From Streptomyces sp. WAC 01529 (GTDB lineage: Bacteria > Actinomycetota > Actinomycetes > Streptomycetales > Streptomycetaceae), in assembly GCF_003945545.1 (NCBI RefSeq), contig NZ_CP029617.1, forward strand, positions 6,351,001 through 6,415,000: 64,000 nt of DNA, given 5' to 3'. The first letter of the stretch is position 1. Every line of letters starts with the position of its first letter. Shown here one piece after another: positions 51,268 to 60,000 of this stretch. The notes beneath the pieces were generated by a model. The model searched no databases. It was not told where the DNA came from and was given only the letters and a program-made list of their open reading frames with translations. Made by a program: the position numbers and the translations under genes.

Positions 51268-52872
51268 CTACTCCTCCAGCTCGCCGCCCCCGCCGGAGAA
51301 CTGCGCGAGCCGGAACACCACGAACTCGGCGGGCTTGACCGGCGCGATGCCGATCTCGCAGACGACCCGGCCGAGGTCGACCGACTCGACGGGGTTGGTC
51401 TCCGCGTCGCACTTCACGTAGAACGCGTCCTCGGGGCGCGAGCCGAACAGCGCGCCCGAACGCCACTCGTTGACCAGGAACGCCGAGACGTTGCGGCGGA
51501 TGCGCGCCCACAGCGCCTGGTCGTTCGGCTCGAACACCACCCACTGGGTGCCGATCAGGATCGACTCCTCCAGGTAGTTGAAGTAGCGGCGCACGTTCAG
51601 ATAGCGCCAGGCCGGGTCGGACGCCATCGTGCGCGCGCCCCACACCCGGATGCCGCGTCCCGGGAAGGCGCGGATGCAGTTGACGCCGACCGGGTTGAGC
51701 AGGTCCTGCTCGCCCCGGGTGATCTGGAGCTCCAGGTCCACCGCGCCGCGCACGATCTCGTTGGCCGGTGCCTTGTGCACGCCGCGCTCGGAGTCGTTGC
51801 GCGCCCACACGCCCGCCATGTGACCGGACGGCGGCACGACCACCGACTGGCCGGTCGCCGGGTCGAAGGACTTGATCCACGGGTAGTAGAGAGCCGCGTA
51901 ACGCGAGTCGTAGCCCGCCAACTCCTGCCGCCACTGCCGCACCTGACGGGCATTCAGCGACGGGGGCGGGTCGATGATGGCCATCCGGTCGCCCATCAGC
52001 TCGCAGTGCGCGATCAGTCCGAGCTGGACGGCCTTGACCTGCTCCTCGTCGATGAGGCCCTGCTGGTAGGCGGCCATCAGGTCGGGCACCGCCACCATGT
52101 TGACCTCGTCCAGCGCCTCCAGGCCGCCGAATCCGGTGCGGTCGGCGGAGTCGCCGATGAACTGGGCGGTCTCCACGCGGGGCGCGGCCTCCCTCGGCGC
52201 GGCCGTCGCGGGTACGGCGGCGGGCGCGGGCGGCACGAGCGTCACGGACTGGGCCTCGGGCTTGGCCAACTGGCCGCCCGCCGATGCCTCTTCGAGCACG
52301 ATGGTCTTGGAGCGCTGCTTGACCTGGGTGACGACGTAGTTGCGCGCGGTCTTCTTCGCGCTCACGTCGAAGCTCTCGACGACCTTCTCGCCGTCCTTGA
52401 CGATCAGCTTGAAGCGGTCCGCCGCGCTCTCGCCCTCGCCGTCCTGCACCTCGACGGTGAGCGCCCCGCCGTTGCCGGTGCCCGCGGCGATCGCCGACAC
52501 CGTGAACGCGCCGAGCGCCACGGGCTCGCCCGCGGTCAGCTCCTTGGGCGCCTGCGCGGGGGCCGCGGCCTGCTGCCGCGGGTCGGTGCCGTCGGCGGTG
52601 TCGGTGTCGGTGCCGCCGACTCGTACGACGTACGCGGCGGAACCGCCGTTGTTGAAGAACCCGTAGACGGAGTGCGCCAGGTAGTACCCGTCCGTGAACT
52701 CGCCGAACGCCGCCACGTACTGGGACCAGTTGGTCACCAGCGTCGGCTCGTTCAGCGGCCCGCGCGGCGCCAGACCGACGAAGGCCGCCACGGATGTGCC
52801 GACGCCCTCGATGGGGCGCGAACCGCTGGCCACTTCTTCGATGTAGACACCGGGGGACAGATACGTGGGCAT
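51268..52872 (-). CDS. CIS contractile sheath protein
   Basis: A 534-aa phage tail sheath subunit. It starts with YLSPGVYIEEVASGSRPIEGVGTS, the universal sheath N-terminus. A variable insertion (about 90-230) carries an Ala/Pro linker. The C-terminal domain has RGIRVWGARTMASDPAWRYLNVRRYFNYLEESI and VFEPNDQALWARIRRNV. ATG at 52870-52872, with GGAAGAG upstream. It is the first gene of the leftward CIS operon. Confidence 0.95.
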   Translation of the reverse strand: MPTYLSPGVYIEEVASGSRPIEGVGTSVAAFVGLAPRGPLNEPTLVTNWSQYVAAFGEFTDGYYLAHSVYGFFNNGGSAAYVVRVGGTDTDTADGTDPRQQAAAPAQAPKELTAGEPVALGAFTVSAIAAGTGNGGALTVEVQDGEGESAADRFKLIVKDGEKVVESFDVSAKKTARNYVVTQVKQRSKTIVLEEASAGGQLAKPEAQSVTLVPPAPAAVPATAAPREAAPRVETAQFIGDSADRTGFGGLEALDEVNMVAVPDLMAAYQQGLIDEEQVKAVQLGLIAHCELMGDRMAIIDPPPSLNARQVRQWRQELAGYDSRYAALYYPWIKSFDPATGQSVVVPPSGHMAGVWARNDSERGVHKAPANEIVRGAVDLELQITRGEQDLLNPVGVNCIRAFPGRGIRVWGARTMASDPAWRYLNVRRYFNYLEESILIGTQWVVFEPNDQALWARIRRNVSAFLVNEWRSGALFGSRPEDAFYVKCDAETNPVESVDLGRVVCEIGIAPVKPAEFVVFRLAQFSGGGGELEE

Positions 52873-53447
52873 GGGGCCTGGCTCTCTTCCTGGACGCGAG
52901 GAAAAACTGGAGGGGAAGACGGGAGTAGAACGATGTCCCAGACGCGGGCCGGTGCGTAGAGACAAACGGACGTCAACGAGGGCAGACGCCGCTGCCCGTT
53001 CGGCCGCCGGGCGGGGCTCCGCGGCGAGAGCGGGTGCGGGGGCGCGGACCGGGGCGCCGGGGGGTTGTCGGCGGGGCAGCGGGCGTTGCCCGTCCGGACA
53101 CACGCGCAGGCGCGGGGACGGGTGGGAGCCGGGCCGCGTTCCACCCGGCCACCGCTTACGGCCGAATGTGCGTGGACTCTGGCGCATATGCCCCGCACCA
53201 CGTCTCAGCGGCGTCAATACCTGGTCAACAAGGTGGCGCAAGTGCACGGGGTGCGTCGGCAGGCCGGTGCGATTGTCGTAACGTTTGGTGCGGATGGTCC
53301 TCTGCGGCCAGTACGAACGGGCACATTCGCGGGGCGTCACGGGGCAAGGGGTGCGGGCTGACGATGCGGGGCGACGCGGACGGCGGTCCGGGCCGGTACG
53401 GCGAGTCGGGCCGAGAAGGTGAGCGTGGCCGGAACGGTGATTCCGGC
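52873..53447. promoter_or_regulatory. Divergent control region of the CIS operon and its regulator
   Basis: No convincing gene lies here. The stretch 53190-53300 is less GC-rich than its surroundings and includes TTGACC and TTGACG hexamers on the minus strand (near 53225 and 53215) that could be -35 elements for the sheath promoter; a matching -10 is not clear. Short low-complexity purine runs occur at 53380-53440. Confidence 0.5.
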
Positions 53448-56400
53448 ATGCGAAAGGAGCGGGCGGGCGGCCGGGGCGGCTTCGGTGGGGCGTTGTGGTT
53501 CCAGGTCCTCGGACCGGTGCGCGCCCTGCGCGACGGGCAACCGCTGAAGCTCGGCTCACCGCAACAGCGCGCGACCCTCGCCGTACTGCTGCTGCGCGAC
53601 GGACGGCCCGTCTCCACGTCGGAGCTGGTGGACGCGTTGTGGGGCGAGGAACCTCCGCCGCGCGCGGTGGGCACGCTGCGTACGTACGTCTCCCGGCTGC
53701 GTTCCCTGCTCGAACCGGACCGGCGCTCCCGCGAACCCGCCCGGCTCCTCGTCTCCGCGGGCGACGGCTACGCGCTGCGGGTGCCGCGCACCGCCCTGGA
53801 CGCGTGCGAGCTGGAGGACCGGGTGGCCGCGGCGCGGCGCATGCGTGCCGCCGGACAACACGCCGACGCCCACGCCGAGTTGACGGCCGCCCTCGCGCTG
53901 TCGGACGGCACCCCGCTCGCCGGTCTGCCCGGCCCCTACGCCGGACGCCAGCGCGACCGGCTCACCGAACTGTCCGTCACCGCCCAGGAGGAACTCTTCG
54001 CCTGCGCCCTTGAACTGGGCTGCCACGGCGAGACGACCGCTCCTTTGCGCGCCTTCGCCGCCGAGCACCCCCTGCGCGAGCCCGCCCAGGCCCTGCTGAT
54101 GCTGGCCCTGCACCGCGCGGGCCGGCAGGCGGACGCGCTCGCGGTGTACGAGGCCACGCGCCGCACGCTCGCGGCGGAACTCGGCGTCGACCCGGGCCGG
54201 GAACTCGCCGCGCTGCACGAGGGGCTGCTCAAGGGCACCCCGCCGCCACCTTCCGCCAGCCCCGGCGCCCGCTTGTCGGACGTCCGGTCCTCAGACGTAG
54301 TCCGGCCCCCCGGGGCTCGCCCGTCAGACGACAGCCCCGCAGAAAACCAGGCATCAGGCAACCAGACATCAGGCAAGCGGACCTCGGGCGGCTGGGCTTC
54401 GGGCGGCCGGGCCTCGGGCAACCACCCCCCAGCCCTCCGCGCGCCAGGCCTCGGCTGCTCGGACGTCCACCCTCCAGCCGTCCGCACCTCCCGCGCCCCC
54501 CTCCCAGACATCCGCTCCTCGGACAACCGCGCCCTCCCCCCACAGCCCCGCCCCACCCCCCTGACCCCCGCCCAGCTCCTCCCCACCATCCCCGACTTCG
54601 CCGGACGCGAGGCCGAGATACGCCTCCTGGGCGAGACCCTGCGCCGCGCCGCGTCCGGCGACGCCATGGCCGTCGCGACGCTCACCGGACTCGGCGGCGT
54701 CGGCAAGACCGCCCTGGCCGTGCACGTCGCGCACGCCTTACGCGAGGACTTCCCCGACGGACAGCTCTACGTGGACCTGCGCGGCGCCGACCCCGCGCCC
54801 GGCGCCGCCCCCGGCGTGGACAGCGGCAGCGCGCTCACCGGCTTCCTGCGCGCCCTCGGCGTACCCGAGAGCGCCGTGCCCGACGGTCTGGACCAGCAGA
54901 CCGCCCTGTACCGGTCGCTGCTGGCCGGGCGCCGCGTCCTCGTACTCCTCGACAACGCCCGCGACAGCGCGCAGGTGCGGCCCCTGCTGCCCGGCACCCC
55001 GGGCTGCGCGGTCCTGGTGACCAGCCGTTCGCGGACCATCACGCTGCCCGGCGCGCGCCTCGTCGACGTCGAGACGATGGACGAGCGGGAGGCCCTCGGC
55101 CTGCTCGCCGCCATGATCGGCCACGACCGCGTGGCCGACGAACCGGCCGCCGCCCGCGAACTGGTCGCCACCTGCGGCGGACTGCCGCTCGCCGTCCGTA
55201 TCGCCGCCGCCCGGCTCGCCGCGAGGCCCGGCCGCTCCGTCGCCGACCTCGCCGCCCGGCTGCGCGGCGAGCACCGCAGGCTGGACGAGCTGCGCGTGGA
55301 CGACCTCGGCGTCGAGGCCACCTTCCGGCTCGGCTACGAGGCGCTCGCCCCCGGCCTGGCCCGCGCCTTCCGCGTGGTGTCGCTCTGTTACATGCCCTCC
55401 TTCTGCCGGGGAGCCGCGGGCGCCCTGCTCGACGTGGACGACGAGGAAGCGGAGACGGCCGTGGAGCGGCTTGTCGACGCGGGCCTCATGGAGCTGCACG
55501 GCGAGGACCGCTACCGCTTCCACGACCTGGTCGGGCTCTTCGCGAGGCAGCTGTGCGACCGCCACGAGAGTGCCGAGGAGCGGGCCGCCGCCCGGCTGCG
55601 CTTCCTCGACTACGTCCTCGCCACCGTCATCACCGCCATCCGCCACACGAAACCGCACAGCGTCCTGCCCGGCCTGCTGCACCGGCCGGCCTCCCCGGGC
55701 AAGACCCTGCCGGACGAGGCCGCCGCGCGGGACTGGCTCGTCGTCGCGCACTCCCGCCTGTACGCGGCCGCCGAGAACGCCCTGCGCTACGTCCAGGACC
55801 TCCCCGGCGCCGCGGAGGGCAACGGCGTCCCGCCCGGCCTGCGCCCCACCGTCGACCTCCTCACCGCCTGGTCCCACCTGCTGGCCGGGACCGCCCGCCA
55901 CCGCGACCTGGAGCCGCTCGCCGAACTCGCCCTGGACACCGCCCGACGGCACGGCGACGACCTCTGCGCGGCCCGCGCCCTGCGCCTCCTCGGCGCCCCG
56001 CACTACGGCACCGAGACCTACGGCCGCGCCGAGCGGATGCTGCGCGAGAGCCTGCGCCTCGCCGCGTCGGCGGGCGACCCGCTCGTCGGCGCCGAGGGCA
56101 GCCACGAACTGGGCATCGTCCTCATGGGCACCGGCCGCCCCGAGGACGCCCTGGAGCAACTGCGGCTCGCGTACGCGCGGTTCGGCGCACTCGGCGGCCA
56201 CAGCGACCGCGTCCGCGTCCTGTCCCACATGGCACGGGTGTACGTCGCCCTCGGGCGCCGCGCGGAAGCCGACACCGCGCTGTCCGAAGCGGTGGGCCAG
56301 GCACGGGAGTCGGGCAGTACGTCCACTCTCGCGCACGTCCTCTACCAGGCGGGCTGCGCCCTGCTCGCGGACGGCCGCGCCGCCGAGGCCGCCGACCGGC

Positions 56401-56765
56401 TGCGCGAGGCACGCCGCCTGCACGCCCGCGCACGCGACCCGCGCTGGGAGGCCCTGTGCTGGGCCCGCCTCGCCACCTGCGAACTGGACCTGGGCAGTCC
56501 CGGCAAGGCCATGGACTGCGCGGACGCGGCGCTGGCCGTCGAGGGCGAGCTGGGGGACGCCTTCTGCCACGCCCTGGCGATGGCCGCGCGGGGCCGGGCG
56601 CTGCTCACCCTCGGCGACCTCGACCGGGCCAGGGGCGCCCTGCTGATCGCCTACCGCGTCCTCGACCGGCGCGGCGCCACGGAGGCCGCCGGCATCGCCG
56701 CGCTCCTCGCCCAGTGGAAGCCGCGCACGGGCGCGCCCCGGCCCGTGCTCTCGGCCCGCGGCTGA
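53448..56765 (+). CDS. AfsR/SARP-type transcriptional regulator with NB-ARC and TPR domains, TTA codon
   Basis: A 1105-aa regulator. Residues about 15-95 are the winged-helix DNA-binding domain (FQVLGPVRALRDGQPL, LGSPQQRATLAVLLL), about 100-250 the BTAD domain (AVYEATRRTLAAELGVDPGREL). A Ser/Pro/Asp-rich linker with short repeats follows (265-375). The NB-ARC ATPase has Walker A LGGVGKTA near residue 415. TPR-like helices fill the C-terminus. Codon 54738-54740 (residue 431) is TTA, so it needs bldA. An in-frame ATG at 53364 would add 28 low-complexity residues. Divergent from the CIS operon, it is the likely activator; in S. coelicolor a large TTA-containing regulator also lies by the CIS locus, as I recall. 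Confidence 0.88.
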   Translation: MRKERAGGRGGFGGALWFQVLGPVRALRDGQPLKLGSPQQRATLAVLLLRDGRPVSTSELVDALWGEEPPPRAVGTLRTYVSRLRSLLEPDRRSREPARLLVSAGDGYALRVPRTALDACELEDRVAAARRMRAAGQHADAHAELTAALALSDGTPLAGLPGPYAGRQRDRLTELSVTAQEELFACALELGCHGETTAPLRAFAAEHPLREPAQALLMLALHRAGRQADALAVYEATRRTLAAELGVDPGRELAALHEGLLKGTPPPPSASPGARLSDVRSSDVVRPPGARPSDDSPAENQASGNQTSGKRTSGGWASGGRASGNHPPALRAPGLGCSDVHPPAVRTSRAPLPDIRSSDNRALPPQPRPTPLTPAQLLPTIPDFAGREAEIRLLGETLRRAASGDAMAVATLTGLGGVGKTALAVHVAHALREDFPDGQLYVDLRGADPAPGAAPGVDSGSALTGFLRALGVPESAVPDGLDQQTALYRSLLAGRRVLVLLDNARDSAQVRPLLPGTPGCAVLVTSRSRTITLPGARLVDVETMDEREALGLLAAMIGHDRVADEPAAARELVATCGGLPLAVRIAAARLAARPGRSVADLAARLRGEHRRLDELRVDDLGVEATFRLGYEALAPGLARAFRVVSLCYMPSFCRGAAGALLDVDDEEAETAVERLVDAGLMELHGEDRYRFHDLVGLFARQLCDRHESAEERAAARLRFLDYVLATVITAIRHTKPHSVLPGLLHRPASPGKTLPDEAAARDWLVVAHSRLYAAAENALRYVQDLPGAAEGNGVPPGLRPTVDLLTAWSHLLAGTARHRDLEPLAELALDTARRHGDDLCAARALRLLGAPHYGTETYGRAERMLRESLRLAASAGDPLVGAEGSHELGIVLMGTGRPEDALEQLRLAYARFGALGGHSDRVRVLSHMARVYVALGRRAEADTALSEAVGQARESGSTSTLAHVLYQAGCALLADGRAAEAADRLREARRLHARARDPRWEALCWARLATCELDLGSPGKAMDCADAALAVEGELGDAFCHALAMAARGRALLTLGDLDRARGALLIAYRVLDRRGATEAAGIAALLAQWKPRTGAPRPVLSARG

Positions 56766-56876
56766 GCCCCGGCCCCGCCGAGCCCTCGCGGCCCGTACGG
56801 GAGGGCAGTCGGGGCTGCCCCTGACGTGGCCCTTTCGTACAAAGAGAGAGGCCGCGGCGCCCTCTACCGTGCCCGT

Positions 56877-58535
56877 ATGACGTGGTGGAACTCCCTTGAC
56901 CCGGCCGCGGTGACCGTTGACCCCGGTGGCCGAGCGACCGTACGGCTTCGCGTACGCAACACGGGAGACACGGTCGAGGAGTACCGGCTCGGGGTGGTCG
57001 GCACCCCGGCGGGCTGGGCCCGCGTCGAACCGGACGTGCTGCGGCTCTACCCGGGCAGCGAGGGCACGGCCGAGATCTCCTTCGCGCCGCCCCGCTCGCC
57101 GGACGCGACCGCGGGGCCGGCACCGTTCGGCATCCGGGTCGAGCCCCGTGAACACCCCGAGTCCCGCGATGTCGTCGAGGGCCAGGTCACCGTCACGCCC
57201 TTCTCCGAGATACGGGCGGAACTCCTTCCGCCCACCGTCGTCGGCCGTTTCCGCGGCCGCGCCTCGCTCGCCGTGGACAACCTCGGCAACACCCCGCTCA
57301 CCGCGTCGCTGATCGCCCGCGACGACGCCGACCGGCTCACCTTCGACGTCCTGCCCACGAGCATCCAAGTCGCCCCGGGCCGTGCGGTGTTCGCCAAGAT
57401 GACGGTCCGTCCGCAGCAGGTCCAGTGGACGGGCCCCGCCCAGCCGCACCCGTTCACCGTCTCCGTACGCCGCTCCGGCGACGAGACCGCCCACGAGCTG
57501 CCCGGCAGCTTCGACCAGCGTCCGGTCCTGCCGCGCCTGCTCCTCGCGCTCGGCGGTGTCCTCGCGGCTCTCGCCATCGCGTTCGTGGTGTTCTGGTTCT
57601 CCTTCGCGCCCAAGCTGACGGGCTCCGCGCGCGAGAACCAGGCCGCCGCGGCCCCGGACACCGCCCCGCAGGGCGGCGAGAAGGACAAGCTCGGGGACGC
57701 GCCGCCGGCCCCGAAGGACAAGAAGGTCGTCGACTCCGCGGGCGACGGCGGCGGCGGAGGCGAGGCGCCCGGCGGAGGGGGCGCGGGAGAGGGCGGCGGC
57801 GGGGGCGAGAAGGGCGGTTCCGGCGGCTCGTCCGGTGGTTCGTCCGGCGGCTCTAACGGTGGTGGGGGTGGCGGTGGCGGCTCCGGCGGCACGTCGAAGG
57901 CCGGAGGTGGCGGTGGCGGCGGTGGCGGTGGTGCTTCCAAGGCGGGGCCGCCGTGGAAGCGGGGCTACAAGTCCGACGTCGTCGTCGAATACGCCCAGCG
58001 CCGCCTCGCCGCCCTCGGCTCCAGGAACCCCTGCACGCTCGACGGCCGTTGGACCCCCGGAGTCATCGACGCCAACACCCAGGCCGCGCTGACCTGTTAC
58101 CAGGAGGCAGTCATCCGCAGCGGCCAGAGCAGCGGCCGGAACACCGCCCAGATCTTCGCCACCGACGACAAGGGCACCCTCGGCCGGGCCACCCTCACCT
58201 CGCTGTGGGCACAGGGCATCCGCGCCGACGACGTCCGCTCCGGTGCCGACAACTGGGAGGTCGTGCAGTTGCAGGCGGCGTTCTGGTGGGCCTCGCAGGC
58301 CGGCATCAGCGACGACGACCTGAACCGCGACCGTGCCTACGCCCGGCGTGGCGTCGCCTACTTCAAGAACGGCGGCACCCCGCCCACCACGGCCCGCTAC
58401 AACGGCAACACCGCCGCCCACATCAAGGAGTACCAGGGCGCGGTCGGCCTGCCGCGGACCGGTGTCGCGGACAGCGCCACCCTGCGCGCGATGGTCGGCG
58501 GCAGCGTGAAGAGCCCCGGCGTGGTGGGACGGTGA
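56877..58535 (+). CDS. CIS-linked single-pass protein with peptidoglycan-binding C-terminus
   Basis: A 552-aa protein. Residues about 1-215 are beta-rich, an Ig-like COG1470-type domain (VDPGGRATVRLRVRNTGDTVEEYRL). One membrane helix lies at about 220-243. Then comes a very long glycine linker (about 285-357). The C-terminal part (about 360-545) holds two peptidoglycan-binding_1 type repeats (DGRWTPGVIDANTQAALTCYQ and AAHIKEYQGAVGLPRTGVAD). With no signal peptide, the N-domain should be cytosolic and the wall-binding part outside. Homologues are called hydrolytic proteins, but I see no hydrolase motif. The stop overlaps the next start (GTGA). Confidence 0.85.
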   Translation: MTWWNSLDPAAVTVDPGGRATVRLRVRNTGDTVEEYRLGVVGTPAGWARVEPDVLRLYPGSEGTAEISFAPPRSPDATAGPAPFGIRVEPREHPESRDVVEGQVTVTPFSEIRAELLPPTVVGRFRGRASLAVDNLGNTPLTASLIARDDADRLTFDVLPTSIQVAPGRAVFAKMTVRPQQVQWTGPAQPHPFTVSVRRSGDETAHELPGSFDQRPVLPRLLLALGGVLAALAIAFVVFWFSFAPKLTGSARENQAAAAPDTAPQGGEKDKLGDAPPAPKDKKVVDSAGDGGGGGEAPGGGGAGEGGGGGEKGGSGGSSGGSSGGSNGGGGGGGGSGGTSKAGGGGGGGGGGASKAGPPWKRGYKSDVVVEYAQRRLAALGSRNPCTLDGRWTPGVIDANTQAALTCYQEAVIRSGQSSGRNTAQIFATDDKGTLGRATLTSLWAQGIRADDVRSGADNWEVVQLQAAFWWASQAGISDDDLNRDRAYARRGVAYFKNGGTPPTTARYNGNTAAHIKEYQGAVGLPRTGVADSATLRAMVGGSVKSPGVVGR

Positions 58536-59926
58536 GCGAGATGTGGACAGCGCTTGAGCCCTCCGCCACCACCGTGGACCCCGGCTCCACCGCGAGCGTG
58601 CGGCTGCGCGTGCGCAACACGGGTGACACCGTCGAGGAGTACCGCCTCCAGGTGGTCGGCGACGCCGCCGGATGGGCCCGCGTCGAGCCCGACATGCTGC
58701 GCCTGTACCCGGGCGCCGAGGCCACGGCCGAGGTCACGCTCGCGCCGCCCCGCACCCCCGACGCCCAGGCGGGCCCGACACCGTTCGGCGTCCGGGTCCG
58801 GCCGCGCGAGGCACCGCACACCGCGGATGTCGTCGAGGGCCAGGTCACCGTGGGCCCCTTCACCGAACTCCGTACGGAACTCCTGCCGTTGGTCGTACGC
58901 GGCCGACTGCGCGCCAAGGCGTCGGTGGCCGTCGACAACCTCGGCAACCAGCAGCTGACCGCCTCCTTCTCCGGCCGCGAGAACGGCGAGGAGCTGGAGG
59001 TCGAGGCCGAGCCGGGCTCGGTCCAAGTCGCCCCGGGCCGGGCCGGGTTCGCCGAGCTGAGCCTGAAGCCCGGCGCGGTGAGCTGGGTCGGCGGCACCCA
59101 GAAGCATCCGTTCACGGTCTCGGTGTTACGGGCCGGGGTGCCCGATCCGGTGGAGCTGCGCGGTACGTACGTACAGCCGTCGGTGTTTCCGCGCTGGGTG
59201 ATGGCGGTGTTCTCGGTCCTGGTCGCGTTGGCCGTGGCGGCGGCGGTGATGTGGTTCCAGCACAAGCCGAACCTGGCCACCCAGGCCAGGGAGAAACCCG
59301 GCAAGCAGCAGCAGCTCCCGCAGGGCGACGCCATGAAGCCCGCCCCGAGTCCCAAGCCGAGCCCCTCCAAGGAAGAGAAGAAGGAGGAGGAGCCCGCGCC
59401 GCCGGACGAGAAGAAGGACGACGCGTCGAAGTCCAAGCCGGGTGGCGGCGGTGAGCAGAAGGACGACGAGCCCGAGGGCCCCACGACGCACACCATCCGC
59501 AGCGCCGAGGGCAGCGGATGGTACCTGGAGGTGAAGCAGGGGAAGGACGCCGACGGCACCTACGTCGGGCAGAACCCCTCCCTCACCGACGAGTTCGGCA
59601 AGAACCAGGACTGGATCCTGCACCACTACCCCGAGTCCGACAGCTATTCCCTGGAGCCCGCCCACGCCCCGGGCACCGTCCTTGACCAGAAGGTGAACAC
59701 CAACATCGCCCAGATCGTCCACGCCTCTCCGGAGAACATCAAGAGCGGGCAACTGCCTGGCAACCAGAAGTGGAAGCTGGAGAAGCGTGACGACGGGCTG
59801 ACGCGGATCGTCGCCGTCGGCTCCGGCGAGTGCCTCGTCGACATGCAGAACGACACGAGCGCGGTCACATGGAAGTGCGACGACCGCAAGAGCATGGGCT
59901 GGACGATCTCCGACTGGCCGGAGTAG
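58532..59926 (+). CDS. CIS-linked single-pass protein with ricin-like trefoil C-terminus, TTA codon
   Basis: A 464-aa paralogue of the preceding gene. The N-domain (about 1-215) is clearly related (VDPGSTASVRLRVRNTGDTVEEYRL against the neighbour) and a helix again lies at about 220-241. The linker is charged (Lys/Glu/Pro) instead of glycine. The C-terminus (about 315-464) reads as a ricin-B-like beta-trefoil (AEGSGWYLEVKQG, NQKWKLEKRDDGL, GWTISDWPE). Codon 59126-59128 is TTA. GTG start shared with the upstream stop; an ATG three codons on is possible. Confidence 0.83.
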   Translation: MSEMWTALEPSATTVDPGSTASVRLRVRNTGDTVEEYRLQVVGDAAGWARVEPDMLRLYPGAEATAEVTLAPPRTPDAQAGPTPFGVRVRPREAPHTADVVEGQVTVGPFTELRTELLPLVVRGRLRAKASVAVDNLGNQQLTASFSGRENGEELEVEAEPGSVQVAPGRAGFAELSLKPGAVSWVGGTQKHPFTVSVLRAGVPDPVELRGTYVQPSVFPRWVMAVFSVLVALAVAAAVMWFQHKPNLATQAREKPGKQQQLPQGDAMKPAPSPKPSPSKEEKKEEEPAPPDEKKDDASKSKPGGGGEQKDDEPEGPTTHTIRSAEGSGWYLEVKQGKDADGTYVGQNPSLTDEFGKNQDWILHHYPESDSYSLEPAHAPGTVLDQKVNTNIAQIVHASPENIKSGQLPGNQKWKLEKRDDGLTRIVAVGSGECLVDMQNDTSAVTWKCDDRKSMGWTISDWPE

Positions 59927-59968
59927 CCGGCCACCGGGCCGGCCGGGGTGGGCCGGCCGGCCCGGAGC

Positions 59969-60000
59969 GGGCGGGTCACTGCCAGGGCAGTGACCCGCCC
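59969..60000. terminator. Bidirectional terminator hairpin between convergent CIS genes
   Basis: GGGCGGGTCACTGCC (59969-59983) and GGCAGTGACCCGCCC (59986-60000) pair perfectly across two bases. The stop codon of the leftward ATPase gene (59976-59978) lies inside the left arm, so the last codons of that gene form the stem. Confidence 0.8.

Noticed and set aside
53065..53361. A 98-codon open frame in the CIS divergent region
   Set aside because: It has no ribosome site or family, its composition matches a shadow frame, and the region is expected to hold promoters.
56877..59926. Hydrolase function for the two paralogues, as homologues are sometimes named
   Set aside because: I see no catalytic motif; the visible parts are an Ig-like domain, a membrane helix and binding domains.
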